Source: Gnetum montanum
Lineage: Eukaryota > Streptophyta > Gnetopsida > Gnetales > Gnetaceae
Length of the DNA stretch: 64,000 bases
Direction of reading: 5' to 3'
Assembly (NCBI GenBank): GCA_015680685.1
Contig: MNCI01014982.1
Span: forward strand, 21,824 to 85,823
Position 1 is the stretch's first letter; each line of letters starts with the position of its first letter. The position numbers and the translations under genes were made by a program. Of the stretch, positions 46,709 to 58,730 are shown piece by piece. The notes beneath the pieces are model-generated. The model was not told the origin of the DNA, ran no database searches, and saw only the letters and a list, made by a program, of their open reading frames with translations.

Positions 46709-47566
46709 TGATGAGTGGTGAGGTACCCCTATGTTCAACCATACGAATATGAGCGTGTACGTGCGATCCGGTTGAACTCTGCAGACGGACTAGTTGTGGC
46801 ACCTAGATATTTACATGTTGATCACAGTTTGCTATCTTCCCACCTAGACTAGTATTTTCTTTGTCACGTATGGTCTAGTCCAGCATGAGGTATAGGATGT
46901 GATTTCTAATACTATGCTTACTTCTAAAGGCAGTGAGAAATAACTTTAGTAAATTAATAGACAATGGAAAATAAAATCTAAGCTAGCTTAAGTGCAATGA
47001 GCATCCATCCTTAATCATCTATATGCATCTTGGACTTCGTGTACTATGTCTGGGATTACCAAGTGCACATCACTCGAAGCACTACTTGATATGCTATTGG
47101 GTTACCATGTAGTGACACTTAAAATGTTCGTGATTAAGACATACTCATTTCACATTTACAATAGGAATAGTAAATGGCGATAAAGAAATATTAACTAAGA
47201 AAATAATAGATAATAATTAACAATTAAAGCAATAAAAGCTAAGTGAATGCTACAATGATGGAGTAATCTCAATCTTTATTGTTGGTTATGTGCATTTCCA
47301 AGTACGTCACACTCGCACAAAGGTTTCATACAATTACAATCATCACTCTATGGGCATGCACTTGGGAAAAGAACTGAAAATTAACAAAAATACTCTTGAC
47401 TTCTAACAACTAACTAATGACTCCCTTCCTATGTGCCTGAGTGCTATATTTATAGGCTAACATAGGAATCATGATATCATGTATATGATATCGTTACCTA
47501 GGTTGCGATATCGCATACTCGATATCGTGTATTTGATATTTAAGCCTGGCAAACCATGATTCATCA
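46709..47566 (-). repeat. element D 3' LTR (left copy)
   Basis: 858 bp, TGATGAG to GATTCATCA. Minus-strand TATAAATATAG near 47445..47454, with GATATC-type motifs at about 47470..47545. Confidence 0.87.
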
Positions 47567-47575
47567 AACCCCCAC
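47567..47575 (-). promoter_or_regulatory. polypurine tract of element D
   Basis: GTGGGGGTT on the minus strand directly before the 3' LTR. Confidence 0.7.
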
Positions 47576-47752
47576 AACTGAATAAAAACTCGTCCTTGAG
47601 TCAAAGAAAATGAGAAATGAGTTCATTTGATTACATAGTGGATAGGTATGGGATTATGAACTGACTATGGATTATTTCCTGCCGTGGTGTGGAATTAAAC
47701 AAAAAAAAGTTGGGACATCAACATAGAATACAAAATTCAAAATCTTTGAAAT

Positions 47753-50475
47753 TCATGTGGTTCCTGGTGGTAGTGGGTCCTCCATGGGCTTCTTCCCCTT
47801 ATCCTGTGCTCAAGACTTTGGAAATGGATACCTTTGAAGGAGCACTTGAAGCTTTTCTTCTTTTGTTCAAGGATCATGTGCCATCGATGCTGATGTTCCA
47901 ATATTTGATGGAGTTGACACCTCCCATGGGCATGGTAGTTGTGAAAACATATAATTGGCTTTGATGTACTAGGCTGCAAATAGCTGTCGTTCCTCCTCGT
48001 AGGCTTTGGCTTTGTCTCTACATTCTTAATAGTTTGTGATTCATCAAGTCAAGTTTGCTGCAACATATTTCTGACCTTGGTAGCTAGCTTTTACCACCTC
48101 CAACTAAGAATTTTCTACCTCCAATTTCTGTAGTGCCTTTTTATGTTCAGCGAATTCTACTTCATATTTAGCATAGGTGGCAGCTACCTACTTTTCCAAC
48201 TTGGTCCACAAGCGTCCTGTTGTTAACATGGCCAAGTTGACATATTGTAGGTTTGCCAACTCCATGTATTCAGTGAGATCTTGGATCTACAAGAAAGCAT
48301 TAATATGGGTCTTAGTCATATAAATTTCTTTTTCAATGATCTACTTATACATCCCCACCTGGTTCTGGAAATGCTCCTTTAACTTTTCATTTCACTTAGC
48401 TTCATTTTTCCACATGTTTATTTCGATGGTTGTCTTCTTATGGATGGTGCATACCTCCTCTATTGAGAGGGTCTTGTTCTCTCTAGCTAAGTGATTCATG
48501 TCTTGGTTGACCCTTATTAGTTGTTCTCACATTTGCTGAAAATTTTCCTCAAGAACATTCTTTTATTTTTTAATTATTGTTAATTGAAGATTTTTGGTAA
48601 CAAGGAGTTTATTTTCTTCTTGTAAGGCCTTGAGTGCTTTTGCATGTGCATATGTTCGGGCTTGTGCTTTCAAAGCATCCCAAGCAACCTTCTCCTTTTC
48701 CATTGTTACCCTTTTATTCTTATTTAACAATTTATTCAGTTGCTCCATCCTAAATAATTCTAGTTGGTCGGCTAGGATAAGTTGGGATGGATCTTGCTGT
48801 GTAGTTTGTAGGGCAATGAACTTCTCCTGGAGTCTTCTCAACTCATCTTCTATGTGTTTGGCCCTAACCTCAGCCATGACCAGCTTTCCCTTTGTGAAAA
48901 TGAGATCTAATTATGTTGCTATGACATCTTGAAGAATGTCAAACAAGGATGTCATTACTTGTCCTATTTGTAGCAAATGATCTAGAGCATCCTCATGTTC
49001 CATAGGAGTCATTGAGGAACTGGCTAGAACTTGAGCATTATGTGCTTTTGTTAGATCTGCTAGTGGCACAACAAGGACGTCAAATGATCCTTTGATGTGG
49101 TTTACAACCACTTCTGCTACTCCAGTTGTATCCTGGTGTTACATGACCACTACTATGACACCTTCACTAGTTTCTAATTACACTTGAAAATATGCAGCAT
49201 TTCTAGAAATCTGTTGTGACCAATGTGACTTCCCTCCTCTTGTTTATATCAAGACCTGACCCCATGCGTGATCGATTAAGATTGTGGGCTGTACGACATC
49301 ATCAATTACCTTGAAGAGGTTGGCCTCATCATGACTTCCCCAATTGACCATTTCTGTGATGGCCCTAAGATGGCCCATTGATGATTGCTAATCTTGTAGT
49401 GATGGTGATAGTTGGTCCTGTTGGCCCGTGGGCTATGTGCTAGGTCCTACTTCCTATTGTTGACTAGGCCTCATGTTTGGAAGTTGGCTAGGCCCTGTTG
49501 TTTGAGGTGTAGTAGGCCTAACCATCTACTCTTGTTTAGGCTCCAATGTTGCACCAACATCTTTCCTTGGTGCTGGTGGCTTCAGTAATTCAACATATGA
49601 GGCATTTTGAGCTTTTCTGGGGACATCATTAGTGTACCCTAGAATTCCAGCATGCTAACATAGCTTCTTGATTAGATAGGGAAAAGGTAATGCAAACTTC
49701 CTTGTCTTATGTTCTTTGAATCACCTCAATATTTTTGTTAAATATAAATGGGACATATTGGCATCAACCTTTCCCATCAAGATTACACTCCCTTTGGCTG
49801 CATAGGTGGAGATCCTATTTAGTTCTTTTGTCGGGAAGATGTGATAGGTGCCAATTTTGAAATAGATTCTCTCCTCAAGGGTGAGTTCCCCATATGTTTT
49901 GTCCTCCTTGTTGTACGTCCTCTTTAGCCATACTTTTCATGCATTAGCATCAAAGCAGGTGGAAAGATGAGCAACTTTGGGCCTTGTATTCAGAAGATTC
50001 AGAACTTCTGAAATGGCCTCTATAGAGAAATTAACTGAAACCCCACCAATGTCAATGGTGGTGCCTTCCTCTTTATTATGCCAAAATTGATAAGTTTCTT
50101 CCAAATACCATTTACAACTCTCTGAGAGGACAGGACATAGTGGAGATCCTTTGAGTCAATCTTTGACCAACTCAGGGGAAAATTTAGTAAAAGGTCCAAA
50201 ATTAAGTTTCACGATCACTACAGCTAACATGGACCTTTCAGAATTTCTTGAACACATTCTAGGGACAACTTGAGATATTGTCCTTGTTCAGGTGCTCTAC
50301 CTTCTCCACCTTCTACTTGCCTGGATTATGTAGTAATAGGGGTTTCTTGATGGATGCTGAATGATTGTGCCTCCTATTCTACATGTTCTATGGAAGGTCC
50401 TTAGCCTTTGCCTCTCCTTGGGTATTTGGATGCACCTTGAGAGGGTTCTCTCTATTGTTCTCATTTAGGGGCCAT
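47753..50475 (-). pseudogene. ORF2 of element D (about 900 codons, function unknown)
   Basis: It starts MAPK at 50475, preceded by GTGATTATAG, then a stop. The transposon-protein-like domain lies at about 50220..49740, with GVSVNFSIEAISEVLNLLNTRPKVA-type sequence and LTLEERIYFKIGTYHIFP. It is followed by ILGYTNDVPRKAQNASYVELLK near 49600. The middle region (49111..48911) reads HIKGSFDVLVVP, then EHEDALDHLLQIGQVMTSLF. The coiled coil (48877..48563) is the longest open part at 104 codons: HIEDELRRLQEKFIAL, MEQLNKLLNKNKRVTMEKEK, HAKALKALQEENKLL. The tail PMEEPTTTRNH-like region ends at 47753. No transmembrane segment seen. Confidence 0.68.
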
Positions 50476-52490
50476 CTATAATCACACCAGGATCAATTTT
50501 TAGTAAGGTCATTTAACAATATTTAATTATCTTATACCTTAATCATTGCCTTTAATGAATTTTGAATTCTTGCTTAGTGTGATTTCAAAGTTAGAAATTT
50601 TTAAGGAAACCTCCCTAAAAGTTTTAATTTCAGGCCCAATTTGATCAAGTGACTCCAATGATAATTTTCATAATTTGGGTGAAGAAATAAAATGATTTTG
50701 GCATAAGTTCTTAGAATTTCTTAAGATCACTTACCTCTATGATATCCTTTAAGAAACAAAAAATTTTGAAAAAGTTATGCACAACTTGGAGCATACCCTT
50801 TCTCCACCATTGAGTTAAAAACTCTAGGTTTAAGTAGGTTTGATCGGAAGGAGAATCAGAGCATTAACGAGCAAGATATTGATGGTTAAATGGTAGGTGC
50901 ACAAAGCATGAAAAATTGTGGAAGAAAATTGCAATAGCTCTCCTCATGTGAATAGTTGAAAATGACGTTAACATGCGTGCAAGGTCCATATATATAGGTT
51001 TTATGGATGCAATATTGCATATGCACTAGTGCGGATTGTGTTGGACCTAATACTGAGTACCCGATATCACGTCCTATCCAGAATATGGTACTTAGTAAAA
51101 TTGATGAATTTTCAAGTTTTTACAACATAAAATGAAGTATTTAAGGTGAATTTAGAAGATTTGGGGTAATGTTAAGTGGGCATTAAGGCACCAAAAGTAT
51201 AATAAAGTGGAATCATACAATGATGTTTTTGAATAGGGTGAGGAAAAAGGACATGTATTGGTGCATAGGAATGTTTGGGTTGAAATGATGATAAAGGAAA
51301 GAATAAGTTCAACAATGTAGGACTCGGAGGATATAAGATGATGTGGTGGCATGCAATAAGTACAAATTACAAAAGTTACGCAAGTGGATCCTCCCCAAAG
51401 CAGGTTCCAACCTATCATGCCCTTGTGTAACCACACCTTAAAATGTCCGTAGGCACTAGAAGGATTAAATGCAATCCGCACCGGTGCAACAAAACACACA
51501 CATGTTAAATACCACCGTGATGAGGTATGAATTATATGCCACACAAGACATGAGTTAGAAATACTTGGACAATGGGGTGAGACAAATTGTATAAGGGATT
51601 GCAGAAATCAGTATATGAGGTAACTTACCCTGGACACAATGAATCCAATGTGTTGAGCATGATTAAGGTACCATTAGTCTTTTACTCCAATATCAAAACC
51701 AAGTCCATACCTATGATCAGTGACATTGCATTGTTTCATCCCGATGATAGACAACCATAAGAGCATCATGATAGCAAGGTGTACGATCACTTGGCATTTT
51801 GTCCAAGGGAGGAGTGTTTTCAACTTCTCTACGGCATGTTCTTCTTGATCTTTTCTTTACTATTTTTCTTGTTTTGGTTGCTTTGGCACTTTGGCATTTC
51901 CAATGGTGATCTAGAGAAGCCACCAACCTTTAGGCATGGATGTATGTCTTTCTAGTGGGACCCTCTAGAATAGTATTGAGTTTCTTTATTGGGTGCCTCT
52001 ATTACTCTTACTTCCATTTTTCATTAAATCTACAAGGACCTTAGTACAACCAAGCTACATGATAGCACATACAAATGTCACCAAAGAGAATCCACAAGTC
52101 CTCTTGATGCCACACCCTAGCCATTCCCTCTTAGTTTGTTAATTTTTGCTCTGAGCATAATGAGTACAAAGTTACTTTAGGTTTTAATGATGACAAGAAT
52201 ATCATCGTACCCAAAGTAGAACCTCTATTAAGAGAAGGAGTGGGTGGATGTTGTGGGATCATTGTTTAAATAGTTAGTCACTTGTAACTTGATAGCATAG
52301 AACAACACCTCAATTGACAGGTCACATGAGTATTTTATTCATAGATGAGATTACCCTCAAAAATATAAAATAAAAAATTGAAAAATGAAGGATTAGAAAA
52401 CAAAAATTTGAAAAAAAAATTGTAAAACCAAAGAAAAGGAAGATCATTTACTAATTTTGCTTGTTAGAATGGGGAGTATCCCCCATGACT
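50476..52490 (-). mobile_element. spacer of element D, between gag and ORF2
   Basis: No gene is seen. The block CCTGCTTTGGGGAGGATCC is at 51383..51404 (minus strand). A GGGTCCCACTAGAAAGACAT block lies near 51950. The gag-side boundary CATGGGGGATACTCCCC is near 52475..52490. Confidence 0.6.
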
Positions 52491-54831
52491 AAACCTTTGA
52501 GCATGGCGAGAATTAATAAATGGAAAGTTTGGATCCATGCATGTTGGGAATGTTGGGGTCCAATCATATCCAAACCACTGGGTGTCTTTTGATGTGGTGG
52601 CAGGAATGTACCCAAATTGGGGTTCACACACTTGATTAAAGTAGGCATAGTAGGGTAGAATATAAGATGTGGTCATGTGATAAGAAGTTGACCCACTATG
52701 GCACCTGTGACCATAAGGTGGTATACAAGGATCGATATGTCTTCCTACATGATTATATTCATTGGGATGCATGGTTTTTGGAGTGTTAATTGGTGGCCTA
52801 GATAAGGTAACAAAAGGCATTGATTTTGAAGAGGAAAGTACATCACAGTGTTAGACTTGTGCTGAGTTGGAGGGTACAGTGGGTTCAGAACCATGCTATC
52901 TCTTCCTACAGTCATGCCTAAAGAAAGGACACTTTCGAAATTGTCGAGGATTCCCATTGCTATTGATAGTAGTAGTACAAGTAATGTTCATTGGTTGGTG
53001 TTGTGGTGCAAAACCTTTTAGTACTACTAGTGGAAATGTAGAAGGAGGTGAAGGATGAGAATATTGAGGGCAAGGAGAAGTGTCAAGAACATGAGGTGGT
53101 GATCTTGTGGGAGAGGACATGGGTTGATAGTACTTGAGAGAATGATACCAATGAGATGAAGTAGAGGATGTCGATCTAGTTGGAGAAATAGGGTGTTGAA
53201 CATAATAAGCACTTGGTGTCGAGGCATACAAAGGTTGAGGCTAGTTTGATGATGGTCTCCCCCATGACTAGGGATTTTGCCATTGCATTTGAACACAGTA
53301 CTTTTGTATAAAATTTGGATGTAGCATTCTTCTCCAATTCTTATGTAAGTGTGACAAGATTAGGCATTAGCCTTTGGGGTGATCATACAGACAAACATCA
53401 CATTGATACTTTTGATTTATAGTTGGGCCCCTATCCTTATTTCCTTTAGCCCTTCTTTCTGGTTGTCGAATGGTGTTCAATCTTGTTTCTTGATTTGGCA
53501 TCCTTTGTTTATTCTAGGTGTCAAAGTGAACGTGTGTGGTTTTACCTCCAATAATATTTGCATATTCTTCACATTTTTCATGTACCCATTCCATCATCTT
53601 ATTAATCTTTGCCTTAATTTCATCTAGTGATTTTAGTATTGGCAAAGATGAAGATGGTTTCACCTCCTCACGATGAGTTGATTTCTCCTCTTCATGATTA
53701 TGGACCTTCATTACTTTAATATTTTGATCTTGTTGAGATCTTTTAACATTCTCCCATTTGGCTATCTCTCCTTCTTTTTTTTCTACCTACTTAATAAGCT
53801 CTTGGAATTGGTAAGTTCGTAGCTTATATAGTTTCCCTGGGGCATACATCCCTAGGGTCTCCCTTGTTTCATTACGGAGCCCATCCATGATGTGAAACAT
53901 TAGCCTTTTCTTAGAGAACCCATGGCCTCGACATTTGTTTAACAAAGAGTAATATCTTTCTAAGGCCATGTCCAAGGGTTCAGGTTGCCCTTGTTTCCAC
54001 TCTTGAATTAGTCTCCTCAAGGCTAACACTCTTGCACATGTTTGATATCTTTCATTGAAGAGTTCCACCATTGTCAGCCAACGATGAATTGATTTTAGTT
54101 TTAAAGACCTATACTACTTTTGCTTGGCCCATGAGTGTCATAGGAAAAAGCTTAAGTCTTTGCCACCCATTATGAATGTTGTTCCATGCACAGGCATCAT
54201 AGAAGGCCTGTAAATGATGTTGTGGATATAAATCATAGCCTCCTAAGAACTTGGGAAAGTTTTTTAAATCAAGCTTGGGTAGACAGCTTTCCTTATGATA
54301 CTTGCGGGATATTTGAACAACCTCTATTATGTGCATTAGACTTTTAGTGGCTAGAAGGGGTTCATTGTCACTAAGTAGGTTGTGAGTTTGTGAGTTGGGA
54401 TGATGTTGTCTTTGTTCACATTGGTGTTCCTAATTTTGCTTGTGGGTTTGATTTTTATTTCTACACTGACCCCTTGAGGAATAGTCATCCATATCATGAC
54501 CTAATGTTGAAAGAGTATAGGAAGAGAGAGAACTGGAAGACTCATCACGACTTTTTTAAGTCTTCTAATCATCCCTTAATGTACTCTTGCTAATCATTGA
54601 GAAGGTCCTAGGCCTTACAGGCCCCCTCATTCTATGGGATGTCCCAACCTCACTAGAGGTGTCTGAGTTGGATGACAAGAGTCCTTGAGTATTGTTGGGG
54701 TGTCCATGAACATATGAAACACCTACATAAGATTGCATACTCCAAACTTCTTCTTCATCATAAATTGCATTAGTTCTCCAATGAATTGCCTCATTAGATG
54801 TTGCATTATCATTATCTTGTGAGAGAGACAT
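52490..54831 (-). pseudogene. gag of element D
   Basis: It starts MSLSQDNDNATSNEAIHWRT at 54831 (an upstream in-frame ATG at 54837 adds two residues). Next come a Ser-rich region, LPKLDLKNFPKFLGGYD (about 54280), LQAFYDACAWNNIHNGWQRL, and ELFNERYQTCARVLALRRLIQEW with PLDMALERYYSLLNKCRGHGFS (54071..53787). A coiled region ends EIKAKINKMMEWVHEK near 53590. A zinc-knuckle-like CDVCLYDHPKG.C is at 53364..53402. A long region rich in P, S, H and Y follows. The end is near the CATGGGGGATACTCCCC block. There are about a dozen stops. Confidence 0.75.
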
Positions 54832-54945
54832 TCTCATGAATCATGTGTGACTCAATTAAATTTAATCTCTTTTCTAAAAGATATATTGTTAATACATTTT
54901 TACAGTGATCTTGTATGATATAACTAATCTAGATAACTAGCACTG

Positions 54946-54964
54946 TCCCTTGCAATGGTGCCAA
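54946..54964 (-). promoter_or_regulatory. primer binding site of element D
   Basis: TTGGCACCATTGCAAGGGA on the minus strand, beside the 5' LTR. Two transitions relative to TGGCGCCGTTGC. Confidence 0.75.
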
Positions 54965-55821
54965 TGATAAGTGGTGAGGTACCCCCATGCTCAACCATAC
55001 AAATATGAGTGTGTATACATGATCCAATCGAACTTCATAGACAAACTAGTTGTGGCACCTCGATAGTTACACGTTGATCCCAATTCACTGTCTTCCCACT
55101 TGGACTAGTATTTGCTTTGTCACGTATGGTCTAGTCCAACATGAGGTGTATGATGTGATTTCTAATACTATGCTTACTCCTAAAGGCAGTGAGAAATAAC
55201 TTTAGTAAACTAATAGACAATGGAAAATAAAATCTAAGCTAGCCTAAGTGCGATGAGCATCCATCCTTAATCATTCGTACACATCCTGGACTTCGTGTAC
55301 TACATATGGGATTACCAAGTGCACATCACTCGAAGCACTGCTTGATACACTATTAGGTTACCACGTAGTGATACTTAATTGTTTGTGATTAATATGTACT
55401 CATTCTACATTAATAACAGGAATATTAAATGATGATAAAGAATATTAACTAATAAAACAATAGATAATAATTAACAATTAAAGCAAATAAAAGCTAAGTG
55501 GATGCTACAATGATGGAGTAATCTCGATCTTTATTGCTGATTGTGTGCATGTCCAAGTACGTCATACTTGAACAAAGGTTCCATACAATTACAAGCATTA
55601 CACTATGGGCATGTACTTGGGAAAAGAATTAAAAATTAAAAAAAAGACTCTCAACTCCTAACAACTAACTAATGACTCCCTTCTTGTGTGCCTGAGTGCT
55701 ATATTTATAGGCTAACACAGGAATCAAGATATCATGTATACGATATCATTACCTAGGTTGCAATATCGTGTACCTGATATCATGTATCCGATATTGGGAC
55801 CTGGCAAACCGTAATTCATCA
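54965..55821 (-). repeat. element D 5' LTR (right copy)
   Basis: 857 bp, TGATAAG to AATTCATCA. It pairs with 46709..47566, with scattered differences. Confidence 0.87.
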
Positions 55822-57780
55822 ATCACAAAGGGAAGAATACCAGAGTCAGAGAAGGAGAACTAGCTAGCATAGTTCTCCCACTACTTCATCTTCATCCTCA
55901 CAATCATTAGTGGACTCTGATATAAGGAAACATGAGTATAGAAGTCATGGCAAGGAGAGACGTCGGGCTCATGACTAACATGACTACCACCTAAGACACT
56001 TTGATGAGGAAGATGAAGAGCCTAAACTAAGAAGAAATAGGAATAGATGTGAAAAAAGAGAATAGTATGAGTACCAAAGGGGGAACCACTACAATAGAGC
56101 ATACGAACCCTATGAGCATGAAGAACCCCTATTGGCAAGTCTCATCATGATAAATATAAGAGAAGTTATCTACATAACAACTAGGCATGTAAGGAACAGT
56201 CACATTAAGAAGATAAACATGAACAACTTGTTGAGATTTGAGGGTGGATGTAACACAAATTCACAACATCACCTTCAAGCATTCCATGATGCCTACACTC
56301 TATAGAGTGATTGGTAGAAACTTAAGTTGTTCTCTCAGATACTCATCAAAGAGGTGGAAAAATGGTATAGATCATTGAAACCAAAATCAATTAGAAGATG
56401 GAGTACCATGCTCAAAATTTTTAATGATAAATATCAAACCTACTCTCGGGTGTCTAATCTTAGAAAACAAATCCAAGGTTGGAAGTAGGGAATCCATGAA
56501 TCCCTTGATGTGGCAATAGGAAGATACTATTCACTTCTGCATAGGTGTCCAAGCCATGAATTTTTCCAAAGGGAGTAACTTAGGCACATTGTCAATGGGC
56601 TATGAAACAAAGCCAGGGAAACCCTTAGGATTTATGCCCAAGGAAGATTACCTAAGATGATTGTCCATCTTATTCAAAGATTCATTAAACAAGTGGCAAA
56701 GGAAGAAGGTGAATTAAAGAAGAGAGAATTAAGCAAAGAGTACAATAGAGATCCATCTATTAGGAAAAGAGATGTATGAGTGTGTGATTAGCAAGAGGAA
56801 GAAACCTTAGAAGAGATAATACAAGAAAAGACACTACCTATTTAGAAATCTATTACTAATATAGCAACCAAGGTACAAAAGATATGGAATTCAGTGGAGA
56901 AGAAATTTGCCATAGCCTTGAAAATTGTGAAGGAAAGAAACAAGTAGGCCTTCAGCAAAGATAAGGACAAAAAGAAGAAAAGAGATTTTGGATGAAAAGG
57001 AAAGGTAGCTTCAATGGTAGACTGTTTAGGTACAAGCTTGGATGAGGAGGAAGGATGTTCTATGTGCTAGTATGACCAACCTAAGGGGTGTTCCCCTATC
57101 ATGGTACATTTGCAAGAAACATGGGCATATGCACTAAATCCAAGATTTATTAAGAAGTTGATGCCTAAATGGTTACCTTGCCCTCAAGGTAACTATCAAA
57201 AAATCTTCCAACTAGCCTATTTACCTAGTGGAGCTTATTTGTAGTCTTAAGAGCAGTACCAGAAGTAGTCGTAATAACCACAATATTGGGTGATGCCATC
57301 ACCATGAGAGCAGTATCTATATCGGCAACCAAACCCTTATGGATACCATGTCTAGCATCTAATTTGTTTTAGGAAATGCAGTAATTTAATCTTATCAATG
57401 CTATCCACTAGAATGCCATAGACCAATGCCTCCAAGAATGGATTCTAATCCATACGTGCATCCACAAATACCTAGTTCATTGAGTCAACCTCCTAACCCT
57501 TTACTACTTGTCATGCAGGGAGAACTACCATCACAACCTTAGCAGAGGAAAGCTACAAGGGTAGTGAATGCACAAATAGAGGATCATACGAATAATGCTA
57601 AGGAAAAATCTAAGAAATGTCCTTTCTTTAGGACAAATCTAGAAAGAGTTGGTAGAGTAAGAACTTCATTGAGATAAGTTTCCTATAAACACCTTACTTC
57701 TTTAACAATTGAATTAGGAACTTAAAACTGTCATGCTAATAGATATAGTATTATAATGGATTAAGGTAGGAATACTTCCT
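55822..57780 (+). pseudogene. gag of element H, 3' part, after the D insertion
   Basis: The sequence continues the frame cut at 46709. The core at 56270..56720 reads HHLQAFHDAYTL, KEVEKWYRSLKPKSIRRWSTM, KIFNDKYQTYSRVSNLRKQIQGWK, then SLDVAIGRYYSLLHRCPSHEF, LRHIVNGL, and RETLRIYAQGRLPKMIVHLIQRFIKQVAKEEGELKK. A charged region follows (56760..57010), and then a region rich in Y, Q and P. It is close to gag of element C. Stops are scattered throughout. Confidence 0.72.
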
Positions 57781-58150
57781 AAGAAAATAATGGATCTAGA
57801 AGTTCCTTTGATTTATTTATGGGTAGCTAGAAATTCACTAGGCAAGGCTCTCCTAGACTCAGGTTTTAGAATAAACCTAATCTCTCACAAAACATAGAAG
57901 GCATGGAACCTACCATCCTTAAAGAAGTCCAACATAAGATTAGATCTTGTAGATCAATCTATCACCATTCCTTTGGAACAAATAGAAGATGTGGTGACCA
58001 CTATCAATGGGTGGTCCTATCCAACAGACTTTTTGGTGATTGATGTGAAGAATAATGACAAGGAATTTCCCATCATAATGGGAAGAGCATGGCTTAGCAC
58101 AATAGATGCTAAGTTAGGGATGAGATATTTATTTGTATAAATATCTAAGG
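57780..58150 (+). pseudogene. aspartic protease domain of element H
   Basis: The plus-strand frame has VARNSLGKALLDSGFRINLISHKT (active-site D-S-G intact, about 57855), a stop, then LPSLKKSNIRLDLVDQSI, and then FLVIDVKNNDKEFPIIMGRAWLSTIDAKL (58025..58110). The IIMGRAWL piece is the usual ILGRPFL element that follows the second half of plant Ty3 proteases. This enzyme cuts the polyprotein. It has stops, so it is inactive. RT is not found after it. Confidence 0.72.
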
Positions 58151-58730
58151 AGGACACACAAGAAGCCATACACATGCAAAGGATTCCATTCATTACCAAT
58201 GATAAAAAGGGTGTAGTTGTGGACCAACACTTCAAAATGTCAACACAATCATCACATCAGCCCACAATAGAAGCGAGAAACAAGTGTGTGTACAACAAGA
58301 AACATAGGTCACTAAATCAAAAGACACCTTGTGGGAAAAAACTAAGAACCTAAAATTATCTAAAACATGCATGGAATAGTTTGATCCACTTATTAACTCC
58401 TATTCTAATAGAATGAATCCAACTGAGAGCTCACAAACAAAAACATGAAACCATAATCATACATCAAGAGATAGGGGAACTAAGGACTTGAAATTTGAAT
58501 TTAAGAATAAACAAGAGAGTATAGTTGGACCTTCTAAGATGGAAAGACCATCTAGTCCAACAAGATATAAATCCTCAAAAGATCAAAATTTGATTATGAT
58601 CAAGATTACCTAGAACGTTAATAGAAAAACTAAATTACTAAGGATGGTAAGTGAGCAACCTAGAGTGTATGATCTAGGGGAACTAGGGTGTATTTCCTAA
58701 ACACTCACCTATGAGTTCAGTTGTGGGGGA
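58150..58730 (+). pseudogene. residual pol linker of element H
   Basis: Charged, K/N/S-rich sequence without recognised RT motifs. It should be the protease-to-RT linker. It ends at a TTGTGGGGGAGATGTC block (about 58722..58738), the counterpart of the CATGGGGG block after integrase in C and G, so the rest of pol is missing. Confidence 0.45.

Larger units (their letters stand above)
46709..55821 (-). mobile_element. element D: non-autonomous Athila-related LTR element (gag and ORF2, no pol)
   Basis: LTRs are 46709..47566 and 54965..55821, flanked by atcat (46704..46708) and atcac (55822..55826), one difference. The primer site at 54946..54964 and the polypurine tract at 47567..47575 show a minus-strand element. 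The internal region is 7.4 kb: gag, spacer, ORF2. It is inserted in gag of element H in the opposite orientation. It has the same organisation as A and is the most complete copy of the pol-less type, although it has stops in every ORF. Confidence 0.87.
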
